DNA of 64,000 nucleotides, from assembly GCA_944380855.1 (NCBI GenBank), contig CALWIW010000004.1:1-64000 (forward strand). Reading direction: 5' to 3'. The translations under genes were made by a program, and so were the position numbers. Source of the stretch: an uncultured Clostridia bacterium (GTDB lineage Bacteria > Bacillota > Clostridia > Oscillospirales > Acutalibacteraceae). Each line of letters begins with the position of its first letter. Within the stretch, counting starts at the first letter, position 1. The notes beneath the pieces were generated by a model. That model ran no database searches, was not told the DNA's origin, and worked only from the letters and a program-made list of their open reading frames with translations. This document shows positions 35,752 to 44,068 of this stretch, piece after piece.

Positions 35752-35791
35752 AAGTGTAAAAGATATTTTTACCTGCGGAGGATTAAATGAT

Positions 35792-37396
35792 ATGCACAAG
35801 GGAATAAAAAAAAGAAAGACTTTTTTCAAAAAAGCATTTTCTTTGACTATGGGATTATTTTTATCGGTATGCTCGGCGGCAGGACTGACAGGCTGTGCTG
35901 CACAAGAGCCGGACAAGTATCCGGATAAGGAAGCATTAAAGATTGCTATTGTTAATTTTTATGATTCAGATAACAGCGTGGAATTTAATCAGGCAGTAGT
36001 AAATAAAGTCAACGAGTATTTAGACAACATGAACTGCGAATATAAGGTTGAATTTTCAGGCATAACAATAAAGGACGAGAATTTCAAAGAAAGCGACGCA
36101 TACCAAAATCTCAAAAATGCAGATATTGTTTATGCTACTCCCTCATATGTTACGAAAGATGATAAGGTGCAGATGATAGATGTGCTTAACGCCCTTGTTG
36201 AGGACGGTTATGCACAAAAGCTTGATGAAAGCCTGGGTGAAGGACTTTCTCAGGCGGCTTCTGTAATTGAAAATTACGGTTTTCAGTTAGAAGAAGATGT
36301 TTACTCCTTGCCGCTTAATGTGCAGATACCCGTAAGTGCCGGAATTAAAATCGAAAAAGAGCTTTTCGAGAAATCAGGGTTTGAGCCAAGGGCTTTGGAA
36401 AGTTTTGAGGACTGTGAGGAGCTGTTCGAAAAGCTTTCAAAGGCAGACGAAGAAAGGGCTTTTTTGTTTGTTGATCAATCGGCAAGTACAGTAGGATATA
36501 TTGAGATTGGATATAAGACCACAAAGCCTGCAATTATGGACTATATGAAAGACTATATGTTTGTAAGTGCGTCTACGGCAATTGATTTGAAAACTGGTAA
36601 GGCAGTAGATGTTTACGACTGTGAGGAGATAAGTAATTATCTTAAAACTATGTATTCATATTCCGAAAAAGGGTATACTACCGGAACTTCCAAGGACTCA
36701 AGAGCAATGTTTGATATAGCGGTTTACCCTGAGCCGTATATGGAGAAGAACGGTTCTGATGATGAAGATTCCTACTACTATGTTTTGCCCATAGGAGAAA
36801 TGATTTCGGGATATACAAGAGAAACACCCGTAACGGGAGTTTGTATTTCTTCAAAAACCTCACATCAGGACTGGGCTGAAGAATTTTTAAATCTTGTATA
36901 CAGCAACAGGGATTTCAGAAAAACTGTTATGTTCGGCAACACGGATATGAATGTTGAGGAATATCTCGCTTATATAGAGAAAAATCCCAGAAAAGGACTT
37001 AATCCCACTTATTCGGTTCCTTTCACCGAAATGGACGAGGATTTGAATAATATATATAACTACACTGACCTTGAGGGAAACACCTTAACCATGGAGGAAA
37101 TATATAGGGCGGCAACCGAACAGGCTCCCGATTCTATGTTCTGTATAGACGACGTTGATTTTAAATCCCTTGAAGAAATGATACTGACCGTTGATAAAAA
37201 AATGGAGGAAATTCTCAGAGATATGCCGTATATATTTGCTGACGGCGGTGTGCTTTCCGAAACCGACCCGTCAACGGAAGAAACTTATATTAACGAGGAC
37301 ACAATCGAAAAAGGTCTTGACAGTATAAGCAAACAAATGGAAGAAAGCGGCGGAACTAAGATAACCGAATCCATTAATAAGCAGTTGGAAAATTAA
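35792..37396 (+). CDS. Extracellular solute-binding lipoprotein, orphan
   Basis: 534 residues. Basic N-terminus, hydrophobic helix and lipobox LTGC (lipid Cys about 35). The remainder resembles a type-1 sugar-class solute-binding protein: IAIVNFYDSDN at the first strand, a central SLPLNVQIPVSAGIKIEKELFEKSGF hinge-like stretch, and acidic C-terminal helices. No permease or ATPase gene is adjacent, so its partner is elsewhere or it has a non-transport role. GCGGAGGA precedes the ATG. Family assignment is weak. Confidence 0.65.
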   Translation: MHKGIKKRKTFFKKAFSLTMGLFLSVCSAAGLTGCAAQEPDKYPDKEALKIAIVNFYDSDNSVEFNQAVVNKVNEYLDNMNCEYKVEFSGITIKDENFKESDAYQNLKNADIVYATPSYVTKDDKVQMIDVLNALVEDGYAQKLDESLGEGLSQAASVIENYGFQLEEDVYSLPLNVQIPVSAGIKIEKELFEKSGFEPRALESFEDCEELFEKLSKADEERAFLFVDQSASTVGYIEIGYKTTKPAIMDYMKDYMFVSASTAIDLKTGKAVDVYDCEEISNYLKTMYSYSEKGYTTGTSKDSRAMFDIAVYPEPYMEKNGSDDEDSYYYVLPIGEMISGYTRETPVTGVCISSKTSHQDWAEEFLNLVYSNRDFRKTVMFGNTDMNVEEYLAYIEKNPRKGLNPTYSVPFTEMDEDLNNIYNYTDLEGNTLTMEEIYRAATEQAPDSMFCIDDVDFKSLEEMILTVDKKMEEILRDMPYIFADGGVLSETDPSTEETYINEDTIEKGLDSISKQMEESGGTKITESINKQLEN

Positions 37397-37416
37397 ATGT
37401 TTTACTAATACAAATA

Positions 37417-37648
37417 GGTTGCATAGCAAATGTTGGGGGATTGGGATTCCAAAGGGACTACGTCCCTTTGGCAGGTGGTTTGGAGGACAGCGTCCTCCAA
37501 GGTCTTAAAATGCTGTAAAAAACGCAGGAGGGGAGCAAAAAACAGTTCGGTGAACTGTTTTTTGCTGGGGAACCCACGTCAGGGGTTCCCCGATAACCCT
37601 TTATTTTTCTTAATTCACTTTTTACCTCAACTATTGACAAATAAACTA
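37417..37648 (+). mobile_element. MITE-like repeat, copy 5
   Basis: The best-preserved copy, carrying all four palindromes: CCAAAGGGAC arm (37449-), GGAGGAC arm (37480-37500), GCAAAAAACAGT arm (about 37535-37566) and GGGGAACCC arm (about 37567-37592). The flanking 8-mers TACAAATA (37409-37416) and TATAAATA (37649-37656) agree at 7 of 8 positions, consistent with an 8-bp target duplication. Confidence 0.8.
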
Positions 37649-37657
37649 TAAATAAAA

Positions 37658-37696
37658 GCTCATGGCAAAAGAAATATGCCATGAGCTTAATTTTTG
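37658..37696 (-). terminator. Terminator of the NSS transporter gene
   Basis: Arms AAGCTCATGGC and GCCATGAGCTT. In the leftward direction it follows the gene directly; both sides carry A/T runs, so it may also end rightward transcripts through the MITE. Confidence 0.8.
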
Positions 37697-37709
37697 TACC
37701 TGTGCTTTA

Positions 37710-39038
37710 TTACGCTGCTGTTACGGTATTGTATATGTTTACAAATCCGCTGACTGTAACAACAAGGATTAAAACAGGGGTTATATATTTAATTGTAAAA
37801 ATCCATATTTTTGCAAGCTTGAATTTCTTTGCACCCAATGTCATTTCGTTTGCAAGAATTTTCGGCTCCCATCTCCAGCCCACAAACCAGCACATCAAAA
37901 GACCGCTGAGAGGGAGAAGAATATTGTCGGTAAACACACTCATCAAATCAAAGAAGTTGTAACCGGCAATATTAAAGCCTGACAAAGCTCCTGTTGCAAG
38001 ACAGCTGGGAACTCCTAAAAGAAATACTGCAAGACCTACGCCCAAAACGGCTTTTTTTCTGCCGATTTTCCACTTCTGTGTAACGAAAGAAACGGAAACC
38101 TCAAGGAGAGCAATTCCACTTGTTACTGCGGCAAAGAATACAAGAATAAAGAATGCAATTGCGAAAATAAATCCGCCGCCTATTTCGCTGAAGATTTTCG
38201 GCAAAATTCCGAAAATAAGTCCGGGGCCTTGCTCAACGTCAAGTCCAAATGAGAACACAGCAGGGAATATTGCTATACCTGCCAAAACCGCAATGGCTGT
38301 ATCCATAACGGCAACCTGAGCACAGCTTTTTGGAATGTTTTCGTCCTTTTTCAAATAGCTTCCGTAGGTTATGGTGATACCCATACATAAGCTCAGAGAG
38401 TAGAAAACCTGTCCCAAAGCTTCGCTTATGGAAGTAAAGGTAAAGGAAGAATTGTCCGATGGAAGAAACATAAATTTAAGTCCCTCAACAGCATTGGGCA
38501 GGGTAACAGTTCTTACAATAATTATAATCATAAGAATAAAGAGAGCCGGCATCATAAACTTGCTGGCTTTTTCTATGCCCTTAACGCCCATAAGGCAGAT
38601 AATAACCGCAGAAGCCATAAACAGGAAATGCCACAGCACAGTTTCGTTGCTTGCGGAGAACGCCGCAAAATCTGCCGGAGCGTTGGCTGTTGTCACATAG
38701 CTGAAAAGATATTTTAATATCCAGCCGCCGATAACGCTGTAGTAGCTTAAAATTACAAAAGCGGCAAATACGCCTAAAAATCCGACTATACCGGCTTTTT
38801 TGTTGATTTTTTTGTAGCTTTCAACGGGATTTTTTCCGGAATATCTTCCGAGGCTCATTTCCAGCATCATAACCGGAAGTCCTAAGATTACAATGAACAA
38901 AAGATAAACGATAAGGAAAGAAAATCCGCCGTTTCGTCCCATTATATATGGGAATTTCCATAGATTTCCAAGACCGATTGCCGCTCCGGCGGTAGCCAAA
39001 ACAAAGCCCAAACGGCTTGACCATTGATTGTTTTTCAT
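37710..39038 (-). CDS. Sodium-dependent amino-acid transporter, NSS family
   Basis: 442 residues with 11-12 membrane helices. Helix 1 contains GAAIGLGNLWKFPYIMGRNGG, the sodium/substrate-binding signature of LeuT/MhsT-type neurotransmitter:sodium symporters, and helix 6-like LGQVFYSLSLCMG is present. Bacterial members import amino acids such as tryptophan, tyrosine, leucine or methionine with sodium; the exact substrate cannot be read here. A GAAAGG site precedes the start. Monocistronic. Confidence 0.93.
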   Translation of the reverse strand: MKNNQWSSRLGFVLATAGAAIGLGNLWKFPYIMGRNGGFSFLIVYLLFIVILGLPVMMLEMSLGRYSGKNPVESYKKINKKAGIVGFLGVFAAFVILSYYSVIGGWILKYLFSYVTTANAPADFAAFSASNETVLWHFLFMASAVIICLMGVKGIEKASKFMMPALFILMIIIIVRTVTLPNAVEGLKFMFLPSDNSSFTFTSISEALGQVFYSLSLCMGITITYGSYLKKDENIPKSCAQVAVMDTAIAVLAGIAIFPAVFSFGLDVEQGPGLIFGILPKIFSEIGGGFIFAIAFFILVFFAAVTSGIALLEVSVSFVTQKWKIGRKKAVLGVGLAVFLLGVPSCLATGALSGFNIAGYNFFDLMSVFTDNILLPLSGLLMCWFVGWRWEPKILANEMTLGAKKFKLAKIWIFTIKYITPVLILVVTVSGFVNIYNTVTAA

Positions 39039-39101
39039 AATATTAACCTTTCTTCAGTATTTGTCTTGTCACAATCAAAGTGAAAGACGATATTTAAAGT
39101 A

Positions 39102-39130
39102 ATTATATCAAATTTTCACATTGTACACAA
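39102..39130 (-). promoter_or_regulatory. Promoter of the NSS transporter gene
   Basis: Read leftward, TTGTGT (39125-39130) and TATAAT (39102-39107) with 17-base spacing. Confidence 0.65.
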
Positions 39131-39176
39131 GAGAAGAAACAGAAATTGCCGGAATTTTAAAATAATATGGTATATT

Positions 39177-39205
39177 TTGACTGTGTTGGTAAAAAAACAT
39201 ATAAA
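39177..39205 (+). promoter_or_regulatory. Promoter of the lipoprotein/ABC-2 locus
   Basis: TTGACT (39177-39182) and TATAAA (39200-39205), 17 bases apart. A ~120-base leader follows without a recognised riboswitch. Confidence 0.7.
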
Positions 39206-39326
39206 ATTATACGGTTATATTTTAACTAATTATTAAAAGTTTATTAATTATTTCTTAAAATTATTGTTGTTTTTGAAATTAAATGTTAAAATTTACTTGA
39301 GAAGGATGAAAACGGAGGTGGTTGTT

Positions 39327-40547
39327 TTGAAAAGGAATATTAAAAAAGTAACATCTATAGTATTGGTAGTTTTTCTTTTAATTTTAAGCGGATGCGGAGG
39401 AGATGTTGACTATACTAAGGCTCCAACGGTCGAAGGGGAAACGCAGGAGAGTTTTGAAAACAACGAGGAGTTTTTAAAACACATTGAATTTACAATAAAC
39501 GATAAAATTACTGTTAATGCAGATATTAATATTGCGGACAACGTAAATTTGTCAGATATTAAAATTTATAACGGTGTAACTCAGTCCTATAATGTAAATG
39601 TGAATTATTCAGAACTGTTTGAAATTGATGATAAAAATGTTATTAACAAGTTTGAGGAGGAGTATACCCCGGGAGTTATTTCCCAACGATACGACTATGA
39701 GGACGGCAGTATTCTTGTAGCTACTGAGAATGGCATAACTTATAGGTCAGAAAGAGAAAAAAATTACAGTTCAATGCTGGATTATTGTTATTACACTGAG
39801 AACATAGCTGATAATTTGGACTGCGGACATGATTTATCGTTTCTTACAAGAGACGAGGCTGAAAGCAAAGCAAGAGAATATATTGAGGCGGCTTTCGGTA
39901 AGGATATTGAATATTCGGTGGATAGGGTAATTTCAGTAGATAAAGAAACGCTGAAAAATTATTACAGAGATGGTAAAGACTGTTCAGATGGCTGTTATAT
40001 AATATTTTATAATCAGATTTTTAATGGAATTTCAATGCCTTTTTTCAAAGTTCCTGCCGGTGAAACAAATAACGGTTTTGACAGCTTGGGAACAAAGACA
40101 TATATTCCTCGTCCTATAATTATTGATGAAAAGGGACTGGTTTATTTTACAACACTTAGGCAAGACGGAATATTAAAATGTACAGAAGTCACTCAAAAAG
40201 GACAGAGTATCATCTCCCCTGAGAAGGCATTGGAAAAAATAAGCAAATCCATAGAAGCCGGAACAGGCGGTTACGGAGAGGTTTTTGATATAAGGCTTTG
40301 TTATATTGATTTTCTGAAAGGTACCGATACGGAAAATCCAAAAGAGTACGAAATTCGTCCGGTTTGGATATTTTCACTCAGAACATCGTTACAGAAAATT
40401 GAAGAAAGAGACAATTTACAGCTATCGGATATAGTAGACAATTCTGTTATGTCGTGGACAGTAGACGCAATTACGGGAGATTTTGTGATGAGCGGTGTTT
40501 GGCCGTTGGCACATAATTATATACAAGAGGATATTCAGCAATCCTGA
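39327..40547 (+). CDS. Lipoprotein at the head of an ABC-2 exporter locus
   Basis: 406 residues from the TTG at 39327, which lies six bases after GGAGGTG; upstream ATGs have no such site. Signal sequence with lipobox ILSGC (lipid Cys about 23). The mature part is mixed alpha/beta, with no family I recognise; PRPIIIDEKGLVYFTTL and SPEKALEKISKSIEAG are reminiscent of PepSY/YycI-type export-associated domains, but weakly. It is followed at 14 bases by two permeases, an ATPase and another lipoprotein, so a role with that transporter is likely. Confidence 0.7.
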   Translation: MKRNIKKVTSIVLVVFLLILSGCGGDVDYTKAPTVEGETQESFENNEEFLKHIEFTINDKITVNADINIADNVNLSDIKIYNGVTQSYNVNVNYSELFEIDDKNVINKFEEEYTPGVISQRYDYEDGSILVATENGITYRSEREKNYSSMLDYCYYTENIADNLDCGHDLSFLTRDEAESKAREYIEAAFGKDIEYSVDRVISVDKETLKNYYRDGKDCSDGCYIIFYNQIFNGISMPFFKVPAGETNNGFDSLGTKTYIPRPIIIDEKGLVYFTTLRQDGILKCTEVTQKGQSIISPEKALEKISKSIEAGTGGYGEVFDIRLCYIDFLKGTDTENPKEYEIRPVWIFSLRTSLQKIEERDNLQLSDIVDNSVMSWTVDAITGDFVMSGVWPLAHNYIQEDIQQS

Positions 40548-40561
40548 AAGGACGTGTAAAA

Positions 40562-41380
40562 ATGAACGTTTTTTTCGGTGCATTTAGAATGGATTTAAAA
40601 AGAGTATTTATAAATTCGCTCTTTTATTCAACTATAATTGTTTTGATTGTATTTTTTACATTTAACGGAGCTGTAAAAGGTGCTTTTGATGATTTATCAA
40701 ATCCCAGCGGTGTTTTTTCCGTTTGGAGAACCTGTGTACATAACGGCTATGCAGTGTTTGCCTTTGCAATAGCTTCATTCCCTTATACACACTCTTTCTG
40801 CACGGATTTTGAAAACAGAAATTTTAGGTGTGAAATAATCAGAACAGGTGTAAGAAATTATATAGCAGCAAGAATAGTGTCTGTATTTTTTTCAGCTTTT
40901 ATTGTTTTTGTATTGTCCGCTTTATTGTATTTTGCTGCATTGTACTTTGTCCTATCTTTTCTTAATGGCTGCTGGGTAAATGTTTTTTACAGAGACAGGG
41001 ACATGATGGCAAATCAGTTGTTAGTGTACTCTGATATGGCTGAAAGAGGATTTTGGTGGCTGCCTATTGTTTCGGAAACATTGCTCCAGGGATTGGAAAC
41101 AGGCATTTGGGCATTGGGAGGACTTTGTGTTTCTGCCTTTACTGTAAATAAATTTATTGTTATTATTACACCTTATTTAGTTTCATACTATTTAAGATAT
41201 TTTATGCTGTTTGTTCCTCTATGGGATTTTGATTTAAATTCAACCTACAGTCTGCTTATTAATTACAGCTATACTACTTTACCAAGATGGATAATAATTT
41301 TATTGTATACTGTATTTTTTGTCGGATTGTTTTCTGTGGTCTTTTCGCAAAAGGCGAAAAGGAGGATTTACTATGGCTGA
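40562..41380 (+). CDS. ABC-2 type membrane protein, permease 1
   Basis: 272 residues with about six membrane helices (SLFYSTIIVLIVFFTFNG near the start) and a large loop with aromatic residues (FWWLPIVSETLLQGLETG). No close family recognised beyond an ABC-2-like topology. It overlaps the next permease by eight bases, and both precede an ATPase gene. Confidence 0.72.
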   Translation: MNVFFGAFRMDLKRVFINSLFYSTIIVLIVFFTFNGAVKGAFDDLSNPSGVFSVWRTCVHNGYAVFAFAIASFPYTHSFCTDFENRNFRCEIIRTGVRNYIAARIVSVFFSAFIVFVLSALLYFAALYFVLSFLNGCWVNVFYRDRDMMANQLLVYSDMAERGFWWLPIVSETLLQGLETGIWALGGLCVSAFTVNKFIVIITPYLVSYYLRYFMLFVPLWDFDLNSTYSLLINYSYTTLPRWIIILLYTVFFVGLFSVVFSQKAKRRIYYG

Positions 41381-42251
41381 TAAAATTAGGATAGCTTGGT
41401 TTATTTCTCAGCTTAGTCTGAAAAAGCTTATGAGAAATCCCAAAATCTGGGTTATGATTTTTCTGATGGGCTTTCATATGTGGGATGCTTTTTTAACCGT
41501 TCGCTATAAATCAGCGGAGCTTGGTCTGAGCGTATCGCCTTGGTCTGTTCCTTTTATTTTTAATACTGATTTGACATTGGCGATGCTTCTCATGATGGTG
41601 GTTGTTTGGTTCTGCGATGCACCTTTTATGGACGAACACCAGCCCTACACTATAGCCAGAAGCGGCAGAACGGTTTGGTTTTATGGACAGGTTGTTTACA
41701 TAATAAAAGGTACTTTTATCTGCCTGCTTTTAATAGTGTTTTTTTCAATTCTTCCTATAATCGACAGATTTGCCCTTTCCGACCAGTGGGGAAGAGTTTA
41801 CACAGAGCTTGCAAGTCAAGATTTTATAATGGAAAGCGGAAGTGTTCTGAATTTTAACGTATCACCGGAAATAATAGGAAGATACAAGCCTGTTACCGCA
41901 ACGCTGTTGTCAGCAAGCTTATTTTGGCTTAATTCAATTTTTCTTTGTCTGGTGATGTTTGCCTTAAATTTGAAACTGCCCAAATATCTCGGAACGGGAC
42001 TTGCACTCTTCATTGCGTTTTTGGGCGGTGGTTCAAGCATTTACAACAGCCTGGGAAGCTTTACTGATGTACTTAAAAAGATAATACCCACCTGTTGGTG
42101 TAAAATAGACAATATTTCCAACAACCCAATAACAGGCAGGGTGAGCTTTATGTATGCGTATACATTCCTCTTTATTGCAATAATTGTGCTGATTATTATT
42201 GCAAGGTTCTTTATGAAGAGATACATAGTTGAAATATTGCCCCATGATTAA
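41373..42251 (+). CDS. ABC-2 type membrane protein, permease 2
   Basis: 292 residues from the ATG at 41373 (AAAGGAGGA site). About six membrane helices, a long extracytoplasmic loop, and a Lys/Arg-terminated C-tail. FMDEHQPYTIARSGRTVWFYGQVVY after helix 2 is like the coupling stretch of ABC-2 permeases. Probably forms a heterodimer with the upstream permease. Confidence 0.75.
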   Translation: MADKIRIAWFISQLSLKKLMRNPKIWVMIFLMGFHMWDAFLTVRYKSAELGLSVSPWSVPFIFNTDLTLAMLLMMVVVWFCDAPFMDEHQPYTIARSGRTVWFYGQVVYIIKGTFICLLLIVFFSILPIIDRFALSDQWGRVYTELASQDFIMESGSVLNFNVSPEIIGRYKPVTATLLSASLFWLNSIFLCLVMFALNLKLPKYLGTGLALFIAFLGGGSSIYNSLGSFTDVLKKIIPTCWCKIDNISNNPITGRVSFMYAYTFLFIAIIVLIIIARFFMKRYIVEILPHD

Positions 42252-42263
42252 GGAGGGAGAGCA

Positions 42264-42914
42264 ATGTCAGAGGTTATTATTAAAGTTGAAAATGCTGTCA
42301 GAAAATTCAAGGAAAACAACGCCTTAAACGGCGTCAGTATAGATTTTGAAAAGGGTAAAATCCACGGCATTGTAGGAAGAAACGGAAGCGGAAAAACCGT
42401 GCTTTTCAAATGTATCTGCGGTTTTATGCCCATGACCTCAGGAAAAATTACTGTTTCCGGAAAGGTTATCGGAAAAGATGCGGACATACCGGACAATGTG
42501 GGGCTTATCATAGAAACCCCGGGATTTCTCCCAAATTACAGCGGCTTTAAAAATCTGAAGCTTTTGGCGTGTATAAAAAGAAAAATCGATGACAAAAAAA
42601 TTATGGAAACAATGAAGAGAGTCGGACTTGACCCAAAAAGCAAAAAGCATGTTAATAAATATTCTTTGGGTATGCGTCAGCGTTTGGGAATTGCTCAGGC
42701 GATTATGGAAGACCCTGACATTCTTATACTTGACGAACCGATGAACGGTCTTGACAATGAGGGTGTGGAGGAAATGAGGGAGCTGTTTTTAAACCTGAGA
42801 AACGAGGGAAAAACAATCCTACTTGCCAGCCACAATAAGGGAGACATAGAATACCTCTGCGATACCGTAAGAGAAATGGACCACGGAAATGTGATAAGTT
42901 ATTATGAACAGTAA
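42264..42914 (+). CDS. ABC transporter ATP-binding protein
   Basis: 216 residues, a minimal ABC ATPase. Walker A GIVGRNGSGKTVLFK, signature YSLGMRQRLGIAQAI (divergent LSGGQ) and Walker B ILILDEPMNGLD are clear. Such short ATPases pair with ABC-2 permeases for export of lipids, peptides or polysaccharide. AGGAGG site upstream; it lies 12 bases after permease 2. Confidence 0.92.
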   Translation: MSEVIIKVENAVRKFKENNALNGVSIDFEKGKIHGIVGRNGSGKTVLFKCICGFMPMTSGKITVSGKVIGKDADIPDNVGLIIETPGFLPNYSGFKNLKLLACIKRKIDDKKIMETMKRVGLDPKSKKHVNKYSLGMRQRLGIAQAIMEDPDILILDEPMNGLDNEGVEEMRELFLNLRNEGKTILLASHNKGDIEYLCDTVREMDHGNVISYYEQ

Positions 42915-43055
42915 TGGTTATCGGTATTATGATTAAGAATAAGAATAAGGAATAAAAGTTGTTAAGGGGTAGTTTTTATGTTCTGATTATTAGCTTAACA
43001 ATATTCTCTATAAATATTATTAAGTTTAATTTAAATAGAAAGGCAGGGTTGAATT

Positions 43056-43973
43056 ATGAAGAAGAAAAATGTTGTTTTAAGTGTTGTTATAATCCTGTTT
43101 TTGATTACGGCGATATTCAGCGGCTGCGGCACCGAGGAAACAAAAATTATTTATGACGGTAATTTGAACAAAGTGAATTTCAATTATACATCAGACGGCG
43201 TAACTTTCATGCTGACCTTTGCCTCTACCGATGAAAATATAGAAATAGGCGAAACAAGCTTTGATGGTGTTAACACATTCCTCCTTAAGACTGAAAAGCC
43301 TAATGATGAATCTATTGCAAAAGAGGATCAAAAGAACGTGACAAGCCAGGCAAAAAAGGACGGCTATTATCTGCATATGATATCTGTAGGTGTTACTGTG
43401 CAACCGGGATTTGATGATCCGATTACTGTTGCCAAAGTTACACAGAATATCAACGGCATTGATTATGAATTTGAGTTTGATACTCCGGCAGTCTTTGTTC
43501 ATATTTCAAAAAATTCAGTGAAAGGATATAGTGTTTGGTGTCCTCTGGTTATTTCCGACGATTCCGTAACAGAAAAAAGTTCTTTTGCCCATAACTTTTA
43601 CCTTGACGATAAAGAAGTGGATTCGGTTACAATACAAAATGTCTATTTTACAGATTTTTTAGAATTAGATAAACCTGTTCTTGTTGTAAACGGCGAAACA
43701 ATCGGCACACTTGAAGAATGTTTACCTTATGAAGCAAAAACAGAAGATGAAAAAATAACAATACAATCCTCTTATAAATATAAGGAAGAAAGCAACTGTA
43801 CCGAATTCGATTACATATGGACAACCTTCGTTGTAGAGTTTACAAAGCCCGGTGATGACACGGTCTATAAAACAACCTGTCCTATAAATATACAGGGTAT
43901 TGCTTCGGTGGAAGAAGCACAAGGTGCATTGGATTATATTTTATCAAATCAAAAGGAAAATACTTTGGGTTAA
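43056..43973 (+). CDS. Lipoprotein at the end of the ABC-2 exporter locus
   Basis: 305 residues, lipobox FSGC (lipid Cys about 24). The mature part looks like beta-sandwich repeats (NFNYTSDGVTFMLTF...). I recognise no family. It follows the ATPase after a 141-base gap that shows no gene, and a strong terminator closes the locus. Its weak AAAGGCAGGG site and distance suggest partly independent expression. Confidence 0.68.
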   Translation: MKKKNVVLSVVIILFLITAIFSGCGTEETKIIYDGNLNKVNFNYTSDGVTFMLTFASTDENIEIGETSFDGVNTFLLKTEKPNDESIAKEDQKNVTSQAKKDGYYLHMISVGVTVQPGFDDPITVAKVTQNINGIDYEFEFDTPAVFVHISKNSVKGYSVWCPLVISDDSVTEKSSFAHNFYLDDKEVDSVTIQNVYFTDFLELDKPVLVVNGETIGTLEECLPYEAKTEDEKITIQSSYKYKEESNCTEFDYIWTTFVVEFTKPGDDTVYKTTCPINIQGIASVEEAQGALDYILSNQKENTLG

Positions 43974-43981
43974 ACAGTAAC

Positions 43982-44025
43982 AAATCCCGGCTGACGTGTT
44001 AAAAAAATCATGTCAGCCGGGATTT
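43982..44025. terminator. Terminator after the ABC-2 exporter locus
   Basis: Arms AAATCCCGGCTGAC and GTCAGCCGGGATTT around a 16-base loop; A/T-rich on both sides, so it can also serve the converging treC gene. Confidence 0.85.
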
Positions 44026-44068
44026 ATAATAGGAGATAATAGAAAAAAGGCGAGAGTGAATTTTTATA

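Noticed and set aside
39206..39326. Riboswitch in the leader of the lipoprotein/ABC-2 locus
   Set aside because: AT-rich, with no stable conserved stems or terminator/antiterminator pair.
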